Source: Flammula alnicola
Taxonomy: Eukaryota > Basidiomycota > Agaricomycetes > Agaricales > Strophariaceae
NCBI GenBank assembly: GCA_015499995.1
Contig: JADNRV010000688.1
Span: 1-17,503, forward strand
Reading direction: 5' to 3'
Length of the DNA stretch: 17,503 bases
Under the pieces are notes generated by a model. The model worked only from the letters and a program-made list of their open reading frames with translations. It had not been told where the DNA came from and did no database searches. This document shows positions 8,995 to 17,503 of this stretch, in pieces; positions within the stretch are counted from its first letter, which is position 1; the number at the start of each line of letters is the position of its first letter. A program made the position numbers and the translations under genes.

Positions 8995-9969
8995 ATGGCA
9001 TGGTTTTCGACGGGTAGAACCAATTCCCAGCTCATCGCGAACTTGAAGAGCAATGGGATATGTCACTCAGACAGAGTGATGAGGGTGCGTCTCCAGGTCG
9101 CTTCTTGAACGCGGCGAGTTCTTGATATGTGATAATATAGGCTATGAACGCGGTTGACAGAGCGCACTACGTTCTCAACCGGGAAGATGCGTATGAGGAC
9201 TCACCCCAGTTGCGTAGCCTATGGGAGTCCCGACGTTTTCGTTTAACATTGTATTCACCTGTCGCAGGTACATCGGGCATAACGCGACGATAAGCGCTCC
9301 ACATATGGTGAGCATACTTCAAAGCTGAGCCATGCATACCCATCCGAATAACATGAAAACACCAGCATGCATATGCATCCGAGCATCTCCTTCCTTATCT
9401 TCGCCCTGGCGCAAAGGTCCTCGACGTTGGTAGTGGGTCAGGCTACCTTGTAGCCGTCCTTCACCGCCTAGTCAGCCCGGGAGGTAAAGTCGTTGGGATT
9501 GAGCACATCAAGGAACTTGTCGACTTTTCGGTCGAGAATCTAAAGAAAGACGGGTTAGGAGCTGCTGTTGGGAACGGGGAAATTGTCATGATCGCTGGAG
9601 ATGGGAGGCTCGGGTGTGCGGAGGAAGGCATGTTAACATACCTCTTAATCTCGTTATGTCAAAGCTCACCACCGGAACTGTTTGGTAGGCCCTTATGATG
9701 CGATCCATGTTGGCGCAGCCGCTCCTACTGTGCCGGATGCTCTTCTCGAGCAACTTGCTAGTCCTGGGCGGATGTTCATCCCCGTCGGAACCTATATGCA
9801 GTACATTGAGCAGATCGACAAAGATGCTCATGGAAACATCCAGAGGAAGAAGATCATGGGTGTTAGAGTACGTCCGTTCAAGATTTTCGAGGATTCATCG
9901 ATACTGAATTTCGGTTCTGTGCTGTAGTATGTTCCATTGACAGACCGCGAAATGCAGGAACAAAATTGA
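8995..9969 (+). CDS. PCMT1: Protein-L-isoaspartate O-methyltransferase
   Basis: Six exons (8995-9084, 9141-9208, 9268-9307, 9366-9627, 9689-9867, 9928-9969) join in phase and give about 226 residues, essentially the length of the human enzyme. It transfers methyl from S-adenosylmethionine to the free carboxyl of L-isoaspartate in ageing proteins and so starts their repair. The family signature is clear: MAWFSTGRTN at the start, YEDSPQYIG and ATISAPHMHAYASEHL (about 49-73), SAM motif I VLDVGSGSG (84-92), acidic post-I VVGIEH (about 108), motif II GPYDAIHVGAA (154-164) and motif III LASPGRMFIPVG. The start at 8995 is chosen because MAWFS is the conserved N-terminus; the same frame is open further upstream but unlike the family. 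Intron 4 (9628-9688) appears to use a GC donor. The protein is cytosolic. The symbol is that of the animal orthologue. Confidence 0.95.
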
Positions 9970-11395
9970 CCTGTGTGGATCTGCCAGCGATCCTGGAGGG
10001 CTTCCAGTGACCCTGGAGATCTGCTGAAGGATTTATTCGAAGAAGTATATTTTGTAGCTTCTGAGTCTCGTGCCACGATTTTTTCTCGGTCGAGACTGGA
10101 CTCCTCTGTACAGTACGCTTTGCCCATGTATCATTTATCTGCTGTAGTTAGTACTCTTTGAATGCACGAAGTTTGAACTTGTATCCGGGAACATAATTAC
10201 CTTCCGAATCTACATCACCTCCGCTTCCAATTCATTTGAAAACACTTCAGATCATCTGCTTGATGAGTCGGAAAATTTAGATGCTTGAAGAGTCACTGAT
10301 AGCCTTGGTTTCAGCGATATCTGGAACGCGAAAGTAAGAATAAGCGTGGATGTTGAGTCGCACAACAATCCGAATTCGAGATGTACATGTAGTAGAAAGT
10401 GAAGCTTAAAAGCTTGAAGTTCAGATTCAACTCGCGAGTTCGGACTCCGGAGTTGCCGCATGGCAAGTGGTGACATGAAATTTGATTCGATTTCTTCATT
10501 GTGGCTTGTTTGGGAGTGTGGATGCAAACCAAGTGGCGTCAATGCACCCACTAAATTTATCTGCTTCAGATACTTACACTGCCATGATGATTTATATTGG
10601 AAGGATACACACATCCACATATCAAATTTTCGGACAAAATGGCAGTGCGCATCATTCTCGCCTGTTGTATTTCAAGTTGGCATTTTCGTCGAGTAAAATT
10701 GAGAATACCATGCCAGTGGTGTAATAATACACTGCCTTCTTTTTGATAAGCACACATTGACCATCGAACGGCGTACATGCTACTACAGGGACGGAGACCG
10801 TGATACCGAACGCACAAGACTGCGACGGTATTGGACCAGTGTTCTCATATAGAGCTGGCGAACGTTGGGCGAACGGCGGAGTGGGCTCACGGATAGCTGG
10901 AAAGGGGCAAGTCGTCTAATTCATAAGGGTCCACAATTCGCTATTAGAGGGTTCTGTGTTCATCTTAAAGCATCGTCATCTTGTGTATTGTTGAGGGCAG
11001 AAGTATCCAATTCATAACAACGTCCTCGAATAAATTCCGCGCTGAAAATAAAAGGCAAAAGGAAGGGTACGCATCCTTTTTACCCTGAGTGGTCAAACAA
11101 GTCGGATAGTCAGAAAACGAAAACCAAACAAAAGCATGCATTACGAGCCTATATAAAACAATGAGTGGTGGTGGAGACAGGAGCAACGATATAATTAATC
11201 TGCCGAAAGCAAAGACATTGATAATCATAGATATGTAGTAAAAGTACGGTGCAAGTGATAAGTGTGAAGGGATGCCAGTGGACAGGGCACCGTCGAACGA
11301 GGTGCACCAAAGACGTCAGTCAGGCGCGTTATAAAAGCCCGAGCCTTATTAACGGCTTTTGATACTTTTCTAAAGGAACCCGAAAAGGGAATGAT
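9970..11395. other. Intergenic region, no gene supported
   Basis: This 1.43-kb gap lies between the 3' ends of the methyltransferase (+) and Mam33 (-), so it contains both 3' untranslated regions. Open frames of 60-120 codons occur on both strands (for example 10252-10620 minus, 10460-10696 plus) but they shadow each other and carry no motif. Local palindromes such as AACTCGCGAGTT near 10430 were noted. No mobile element was recognised. Confidence 0.45.
11333..11360 (-). repeat. Hairpin in the Mam33 3' region
   Basis: AAAAGCC (11333-11339) is complementary to GGCTTTT (11354-11360) with a 14-nt loop. It starts about 36 nt beyond the Mam33 stop codon, so it would lie in that mRNA's 3' untranslated region. 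Function unknown; chance formation is possible. Confidence 0.3.
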
Positions 11396-12650
11396 CTAGA
11401 GGTCGATAAAGTTCTTGACCTTGCCCAGCCACTTGACGTATTCCTGCAGAGCAAGAAAAGTTTAAGTTGTTTGAAACCAAAACAGAAAGGGCCAGAAAAC
11501 GCACCTGTTGCTCCTTGTACGCAGCATATTCAGGGACGAAGAAAGCCACGCTATCATTGATTCCTCGCTCGCTGATGAAGGCGTCGAAGGCGTCTTGCAC
11601 GGCAACATCAAGAGTGTCGAACTATTCGGACATGACGTCAGTATGTTACCTGTAAGGGAGACAGGGAATAAAGAAAAAGCAACGCACCTGGGGGCCAATG
11701 TACAATCCCCGTCGGTTCCAGTCAGCCTCGGCGGTGAGCTCGGTGCCTACCTTCGCGTCATCGTAGAACGAGATATTCTCGATTGCGAAGGCGCCGTCCT
11801 GGCAGATCATGTCGATGTTGATAGCACCGGGGCCGTTGTTCTGTGAATGTGCATGTAAAATTAGACGGTGAGACGAAGGCTAGAAACATAGAATAGGTAA
11901 CGAACCTTGGTAACGGACAACGAGGCGCGGATGGGCATCGAAGCAGGAGCCTGGGATTCCTCCTCCTCTCCCTCGTTCTCAGTCTCGAATTCGTCCTCGG
12001 GTTGAATGTCTGCAATCGAGAACATGATGCGGATGCTATAGATTAGCAAAGCTCGTCAGCAGTTGGTTCCTCTTCAAGCCCGAGAGACATACTTCTCGTC
12101 ACCGAATTTACGGGACAGAGTAACCTCATCGTTGCCCCTGACGTCGTTGATCTAGCGAGCAGAATGACGCGCCAGGTTAGAATTCATAGACAAGGTAGAA
12201 CAGTCGGAGATAGTGTACGTACAGCCCAAATGCCCTGTTCCGTGAAGGTCTTCAAGAACTCGGGGGTAGCACCTCCAGCCTCCTCGGCTTCCTTCTGCTC
12301 GTACTGAAGTTCCTCTTGGAGTTTCGAGGATAGAGCAATGTCGGCTATTCGGAGGAAAAAGGGAAGTTAGCGACCAAAGCCGGAATACGAGAACCCGAAA
12401 CAAATTCAATCAAAAGGTACGCAACAAAGCCAGATACAACAACAAATTTGAAATAAAACTTACTAGTGCCACTTCCGAAACGTCCGGCAGTAACTGAGAA
12501 GGCCCTAACACTTGCTCCTCTAATCATGTTCGATGCGGTCATCCTTGACGCAGGTCGAGCAATAGAAGAAGCGAGCGAAACGCGCATGCCAGCGACGAGG
12601 CGTGCGGGACCAACGCGTGTGGCGTTACGGAGGGCAGCAATGGGAGACAT
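11396..12650 (-). CDS. MAM33: Mitochondrial matrix protein Mam33 / p32 family
   Basis: Seven exons (12650-12464, 12344-12223, 12151-12093, 12035-11906, 11840-11688, 11621-11505, 11443-11396) join in phase and give about 271 residues, close to the 266 of yeast Mam33. Residues 1-60 are rich in Arg, Ser and Ala and poor in acidic residues, a classic mitochondrial targeting sequence. The family's features follow: a helical FLKTFTEQG segment, an acidic insert with EDEFETENEGEEEES (about 135-150), a beta core with GRGLYIGPQ-like residues, and the C-terminal helices VAFFVPEYAAYKEQQEYVKWL and VKNFIDL. p32 proteins form doughnut-shaped acidic trimers in the matrix and support mitochondrial translation and respiration. 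An in-frame ATG at 12722 would add 24 residues; the start at 12650 is preferred because it gives a cleaner presequence. It is transcribed away from the SR-protein gene across a shared upstream region. Confidence 0.93.
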
Positions 12651-13117
12651 TTTAAGGAAACGTGTAAGGAGAAGAAAGGGTGGAAGTCTGGAAGATGAGA
12701 AACAGAACGGACGAGGAAACAATTTTTTTTGGGAAGGAACGTCACGCGTTGGCGGTGTTTGGCACGAGGTTCAGAAGCAAACCGCTCTTAGCACGTGTGC
12801 ATCAATGACCATTGGGCGCTGGGTTGAACGTCTGAGAGCTCAGAGGAAAATACTATAAATTATGTTCAGACCACTGAGATCTTATTTCTTCTCTACTTTT
12901 CTAAAATATTTGGAAGACTGAGTCGAAGAGCATTGCGAACATTAATGTCTTGGATATCGGAATTTGAAAGTTCAATCTCCGATTTTTTCTCTCAGCAGTT
13001 TGGGAGAAAAGTGAGGGTCAGACTCGTCTCACCTCTACCACCACCTGCTCTCTACTCATCTGCTTCATTTTTTTGCTCTGATTCTCTGATATCTCGCATC
13101 AAACCAAGGGATTTACC
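12651..13117. promoter_or_regulatory. Shared head-to-head promoter region (Mam33 / SR protein)
   Basis: The 467 bp separate two divergent start codons, so both promoters must lie here or in the first exons. Visible motifs are ATTGG at 12811-12815, which reads CCAAT on the minus strand about 165 nt upstream of Mam33, and CACGTG at 12792-12797. CCAAT boxes bound by the HAP complex are established regulators of fungal respiratory genes. The side near 13020-13115 is pyrimidine-rich, as is common at fungal transcription starts. No TATA box was recognised for either gene. Confidence 0.5.
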
Positions 13118-15593
13118 ATGGACATCGATATGAAGAATAAGGATGACAGCGACGACAAGGGAATTGTCGCACCGACGAATGGAAATGGTCGAGACAGGGA
13201 TTACGACCGTGACAAGGAGAGAGAACCGAGGGATCGCGACTATGATCGCGATAGGGAGAGGCGCGACCGCGATAAGGATAGGGACAGGGACCGAGACAGG
13301 CGCGATTCTGGTGCGTAGCACTCTCTTTGCGCACTAACATTGATGCCGTAACAATCAAACCCCAAAGGTCGTCCACCTCGTCCCCGGGTTGGGGACCATT
13401 GGGAGCCGAAAGACGTAGCACTGATGTATGTGTTACATGGACCCCTTCACATTAGTATTCATGTCCAACTATTATGTTTTTTCTAGCGTCGAAGACGTTC
13501 TAGGACTCGTTCTCGTTCTCGTTCGAGGAGACGTTCGGCTTCCCCCCGTCGCCGACGCCGTTCTCGTACGCGTTCTCGAACCCGTTCACGTTCAAGGAGC
13601 CGCTCTCGTAGCCGGGACCGCAAGCCAGCGGACACCTTTGCGCGCTCGCTCGGCGGACCCATGAACGCAGACCACGAAGAAGCCATGGAATTCGCCAAGA
13701 TCAGCAAGAGAGAAAACCGTGTCTATGTCGGCAACCTCAGTTACGACGTCAAGTATCGTGACCTAATGGAATTCATGAGGGGAGGTGGGTGGGGGAATTT
13801 TAGCCTTTTTGATATTATTTGGGGTGCATGGTCGAGGGGGGTTGCGGTGGCGCCTTTTCAGCGAGTTTTCGATTTCGATCGTGTTGTGGATTTTCAGCAG
13901 GCCTCTCCGATGAACTGGAGCTTTAGCGATTGGGGAGGATGAGTGTTGCTGCGGAAGAGCTTTTTTGACCTTTTTATTTGATGGAACGGCCGAGTTGTCG
14001 AGAGGATATTGATGGGAGTTTTTGGTTGGCAGCTGGTGAGGTCCTCTTCGCCGAAGTTCTTGTTACACCTACTGGTGTCTCCAAGGGATGCGGGTGAGTT
14101 ATATTTTTCTCATACAATTTTTTATACTGAAGATATGTCTTTAGCATCGTTGAATTCGCTTCGTCCGAAGACTCTCAACGAGCTATCCGCGAACTATCTG
14201 AACAACCCCTGCTTGGCCGACCTGTTTTCATCCGTGAAGTGAGTTGTCTACGTAATGACTCCCCCGATTATATCTGACCATCTGTCAGGATCGCGAAAAC
14301 GAAGCACGGTTTGGTGCTACACCTGTGCCAGGCAAAATTGGGATGGCCATGGCAGGGCAAGGCTTGAACGCCGCCCCACCGCCGCGCCCTCCTTCACACA
14401 ACTACTTTGGCACTCAAAACAACCCAGGCAACCAGCTTTACGTCGGAAATGTGAGATCTCATGTCTATTTTGCTTTCTTGATTGCGCGAGTTGACAAATT
14501 TAAATGTTGTAGCTGCCCTATCAAGCCGGTTGGCAGGACCTCAAGGACCTGTTCCGGACAGCTGGTAACATCATTCGTGCTGACATCAACATTGGCGCAG
14601 ATGGGCGACCCAAGGGGTCTGGTACTGTTGTATTTGAGACGCCTAAAGATGCCCAGCAGGCGATCAGTAAGTGACTGAACCTTTCACCCGATTTTCTGCT
14701 AATGATCCGTTAAGGCATGTATCATGGCTTCGACTGGTACGGGCGAACGCTGGAAGTCCGAGAGGTGCGTGGCTCCGTTTCAATGGAGAAGTAGGCACTC
14801 TGACGAATGCTCCTCTCGAAGGACCGTTACGCTGGCCTCTCAGGCGGTGGATTCCGAGGCGGGTTACGCGGCGGACCTCGCGGTCTAGGACGCGGCCTGC
14901 GTGGTGGAGGTCTTCGCGGAGGATTCCGTGGTGGATATCAGGCGGGTGGTGTGGTGGTCGAGACTTCTCTAACCAGGATCTGTACGCCGACTATTCTGGT
15001 CCCGATCAACAGGCTGCCCCAGGCGGTGGACTGAGGATGAACAACTACGGTGGTGGTGCCGACACAGGATATGGAGGTGCTGCCAGCGGCAGCTACGGAG
15101 GGGCAGCATTTGTTGATGGCGAGCCTAGTCAGCAAATCATGGTCCGCAACGTATGTTTTCAGGCATTTTATGTGTGTATTCTGGCGCTTATTTATTTATT
15201 TTAGTTGCCATGGTCGACGGCGAACGAGGATTTGGTCGAGCTGTTCGAGACGACCGGTCAAGTTGAGCTTGCGGAGATTCTGTTTGATGGTACACGCTCC
15301 AAGGGCTGCGGCGTCGTTCAGTTTGCACAAGTTGCCGAAGCTGAAACTGCCATTGGTGCGTATTCTTATCCTCCTATGCCGTCCGTTGTTTATGGTTATT
15401 CTTTCGGTAGCCAAATTCCAGCAATATATGTACGGAGGGAGGCCTTTGGGTACGTCGTCGTGTTCCTTGGCTATCCTTATCCCACAGCTAACGACAATCT
15501 ACAGACGTCCGTTTCAACGACCGCTGGCACACTTTCACGCCTTCGGCTGCGAAAGGCGGCCAGATCGCGCCCATGCAAGCTGATGCTGTCTAA
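13118..15593 (+). CDS. Gbp2/Hrb1-like SR protein with three RRMs (one-base frame break)
   Basis: Twelve exons (13118-13310, 13368-13414, 13487-13784, 14033-14093, 14145-14238, 14289-14450, 14513-14666, 14715-14764, 14822-15150, 15205-15355, 15411-15449, 15505-15593) give about 555 residues if one missing base is allowed. Order: Arg-Asp repeats (25-63), Arg-Ser repeats (81-126), RRM1 (about 158-231, RVYVGNLSY and GCGIVEF), RRM2 (about 280-353, QLYVGNLPY and GSGTVVF), a Gly-Arg-rich linker (358-396), and RRM3 (about 457-533, IMVRNLPWS and GCGVVQF). This architecture, with LPYxxxWQDLKDLF in RRM2 and YMYGGRPL in RRM3, matches yeast Gbp2/Hrb1, shuttling proteins that load on mRNA with the TREX complex and monitor splicing before export. 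In exon 9 the RGG frame changes at about 14951; exon length is one short of a multiple of three. The donor of intron 2 is uncertain. Intron 3 is 248 nt, far longer than the others. Confidence 0.85.
14822..14950 (+). repeat. Gly-Arg-rich (RGG-like) coding repeat
   Basis: Within the SR-protein gene, a run of GGN and CGN codons encodes repeated RGG, RGL and GGG units between RRM2 and RRM3. RGG tracts bind RNA and are substrates of arginine methyltransferases. The tract ends in GGT repeats where the frame breaks, a sequence type prone to slippage. Confidence 0.75.
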
Positions 15594-16086
15594 TTGTCTA
15601 ATCTTGTCCCAGCCTCTTAGCATTCACCTTGCTGCTTCAGAGTTTATATTTACGTCCTTTTTCTCATATATTCGGTTATGAACATCTCCCTAAAAATTGA
15701 GCAACAGCTTTTGCGAAACCCCCGTCTTCAAATCTCCTTTTTGGCCCAAAATGTTTTATTTAATGGCACTCCGCGTACTGATCCTGTTACATATGTCCAC
15801 TATAGTGCAGACTCCAAAATGAAATATGATTTACTTGTGTGAGCCTTCTGCATCTTGCGCTCACTTTGAGAATTAGATCGTCATAGCATGGTGTGGATGT
15901 GGATTAGGTGCTGAGATTAATAATAAATACATAAATACAGAAGATCCAGGAGTTCGACTCTAGCTATTCAAATGAGTGTCGGTGTGTGGTATATAGGGTG
16001 ACGTTTCCAGATTCCTGACGATAGAAACGATTAACCCTGCGGTTTGCTTTTTGCGGGTGGGGTCGATATGCATTGGAACGGGAGTT
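15594..16086. other. Convergent 3' intergenic region
   Basis: This lies between the stop codons of the SR-protein gene (+) and the MFSD5-like gene (-). It is AT-rich, with AATAATAAATACATAAATAC-type sequence near 15920-15940 suited to polyadenylation. No exon, tRNA or repeat could be supported. Confidence 0.5.
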
Positions 16087-17503
16087 TTAATTTGCTTGTG
16101 CTTCTGCATCAATGACGCTCTCCTCCGTTCGCAGTGGGGTAGCAGTTTCTTCTGCACGGTCGACGATGACGACGCCTGTCATCAATGAGGAGAAGGCTAA
16201 CATGAGCGCGCTGGCGGTAAGCACCGCCCTGCGTGCTGAAGAGACGCCTGTTAGGAGGGATACGACGACGAAGATGTTCAGGGGAACACGGAACAGGGAT
16301 GAGAGCTAGGTAATGAAAAGGGCGACCGTGATGAGCTATATGGTGTATTGATATAAATAGGAAAAAACTTACTGTAGCCCGATGCTCGTTAGAGATGAGC
16401 GTTCCGCGCAGAGTGCCTTGGACTGGGTAGTACATGCCCACGCACGCCTCGAACAGACAGAATGCCCAGAATCTAATGTGCTCGTCCTGCGACGCGACGC
16501 TTGTGGCTAATGCGAAGGCACTGACGGCACAGACGATGCTGCTGAGCTTGGCGTGCAGGGTCAGGGAGGAGTCGCCCCCGCGGTTGACGTTGCGTTGCGC
16601 GTACGAGACGATGGCGGTGTAGAGAAGCGAGCCAAGCATCATGGAGATCATGAAGGAGGAGAAGATGTATCCGAGAGGAAGGGGTAAGGGGCTTGCTTTG
16701 TGTTCTTGGAGGGATGGCACCCAAAGGAAGACGAAGAGGTACATGGAGCCTTCGAAGCACGTTTGGGTGAGGCCGAGGACGAGAAGGAGAGGATCTGCAA
16801 TGCAAACCGATTAATTGCTGAAGAGACGCGAAGTATTTGGCTATGACGCACCTTTGCGGACGATAGACCATGCCTGGCCGAGACGCTTAACTTGGAAGAT
16901 GTCCTGGTCTGCCACTCCACCACCTCCACCGTAGTTCTCCGTCCATGATCCGCGAATGACGACCCACGCAAGCATGAGAAGGGCACCGCTGGCTACGAAG
17001 GGTGACACGAAGTTGTTCGTAAAGCCCACAAGTTGGTTACTGACGACACCAGCACTGGTCGCCACGATGCCGTTGATCAGGGTCGCGCGCCCCATGATAG
17101 TCGAGAGGTCTGCTGAAGGCAATGTTGCAGAGTTCGCGGCAGAGATGAGCCAGGACTCGAAGGCCGAAAAGAGGATGGATGTGGACACTCCACCCATAAC
17201 ACGTCCGCAGAGGAGGATCGGGATGGACGGAACCATGATAAGCGCGCAGGCGAGCGTATATGTCACGCAGAAGACAAGACATAACTTTCGACGACCACTG
17301 TAGATACAGGTGAGGTTTGGAAATATGAGGTACTGCAAGCTCGCTCACTGTTGGTCTGCCATACGCCAACCAGAGGTGCCGCTAATCCTGCTGAAACGAA
17401 GCCAGTGACGAACAGAACGGCCACCAGTCTCTCAGGAAACTGGTATTGCTCTCTGTACAGGGAGTATACATATGGTCCCTGTAGCCAGTCCGCTTCCTGC
17501 CAA
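16087..17503 (-). CDS. MFSD5-type major facilitator (molybdate transporter-like), 5' end missing
   Basis: Four exons are visible (17503-17349, 17297-16852, 16794-16373, 16305-16087); the gene continues beyond the window, so its start and first membrane helix are missing. About 414 residues are present, close to the 450 of human MFSD5. Family features are DWLQGPYVYSLYREQY followed by a membrane helix, the TM2-TM3 loop GRRKLC, FSAFESWLIS, FEGSMYLFVFLWVPSL at the start of the second half, and EHRAT followed by LFRVPLNIF. Many hydrophobic helices and a polar C-terminal tail (TEESVIDAEAQAN) complete it. MFSD5/MOT2 proteins are linked to molybdate uptake; the substrate here is inferred from family only. 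At the first visible junction, joining 17349 to 17297 across a 51-nt GT..AG intron shifts the frame by one base and would lead to an early stop, so a base appears to be missing there. Confidence 0.85.

Noticed and set aside
10429..10452. Palindrome AACTCGCGAGTT with an adjacent GAGTTCGGACTC stem
   Set aside because: It is short, has no relation to a gene start and no repeat partner elsewhere; chance is sufficient.
10252..10817. Overlapping frames on both strands in the 1.4-kb gap
   Set aside because: They are mutually overlapping, lack motifs and intron chains, and lie between two 3' ends, so they are most likely non-coding.
13052..13421. Long minus-strand frames opposite the RD and RS repeats
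   Set aside because: They are shadows of low-complexity Arg/Asp/Ser codons in the real plus-strand gene and run antisense through its splice sites.
15945..15970. tRNA B-box-like sequence GAGTTCGACTC
   Set aside because: It resembles GGTTCGANTCC, but no T-stem pairing, no A-box at the right distance and no acceptor stem could be found.
16109..16372. Continuation of the MFSD5-like frame through 16306-16372
   Set aside because: That frame runs through a clear intron (GTAAGT ... ACCTAG); the family motif EHRAT/LFRVPLN is restored only after splicing.

Overview
This window reads as nuclear DNA of a filamentous basidiomycete, most likely an Agaricomycete. The genes are split by many introns of about 50-65 nt with GT..AG ends and CTNAC-like branch points, and intergenic gaps are short. 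The protein repertoire is fungal (a FAD-linked oxidase of berberine-bridge type, a fungal terpene cyclase, a Gbp2-like SR protein, Mam33). No tRNA, rRNA, CRISPR array or intact transposon was seen. All gene models were assembled by eye by joining exons in phase; no database search was possible.

Left half (1-7305), accessory in character: (1) 317-1080 (+), a two-unit alpha/beta-barrel protein resembling antibiotic-biosynthesis-monooxygenase (ABM) proteins; (2) 1411-3185 (-), a secreted FAD-linked oxidase of the BBE/PCMH family, convergent with gene 1; (3) a 2.45-kb gene-poor stretch (3186-5639) holding at most a decayed HMG-box-like fragment; (4) 5640-7305 (+), a class I terpene synthase with DExxD, NSE and RY motifs. 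A cyclase, a flavin oxidase and an ABM-type protein side by side look like a small, possibly undescribed terpenoid gene cluster.

Right half (8995-17503), conserved cell-maintenance genes: protein-L-isoaspartate O-methyltransferase (8995-9969, +), mitochondrial matrix protein Mam33/p32 (11396-12650, -), a three-RRM Gbp2/Hrb1-like mRNA-binding SR protein (13118-15593, +) head-to-head with Mam33 across a 467-bp shared promoter region, and the 3' part of an MFSD5-type (molybdate transporter-like) membrane protein (16087 to the window edge, -). Gene-free stretches of 1.4-1.7 kb lie at 7306-8994 and 9970-11395.

The points most worth checking are the terpene synthase/BBE/ABM grouping, two separate one-base frame breaks in otherwise conserved genes (near 14951 and 17297), a probable GC-AG intron in the methyltransferase, an 18-nt micro-exon in the terpene synthase, and an outsized 248-nt intron inside the first RRM of the SR protein.
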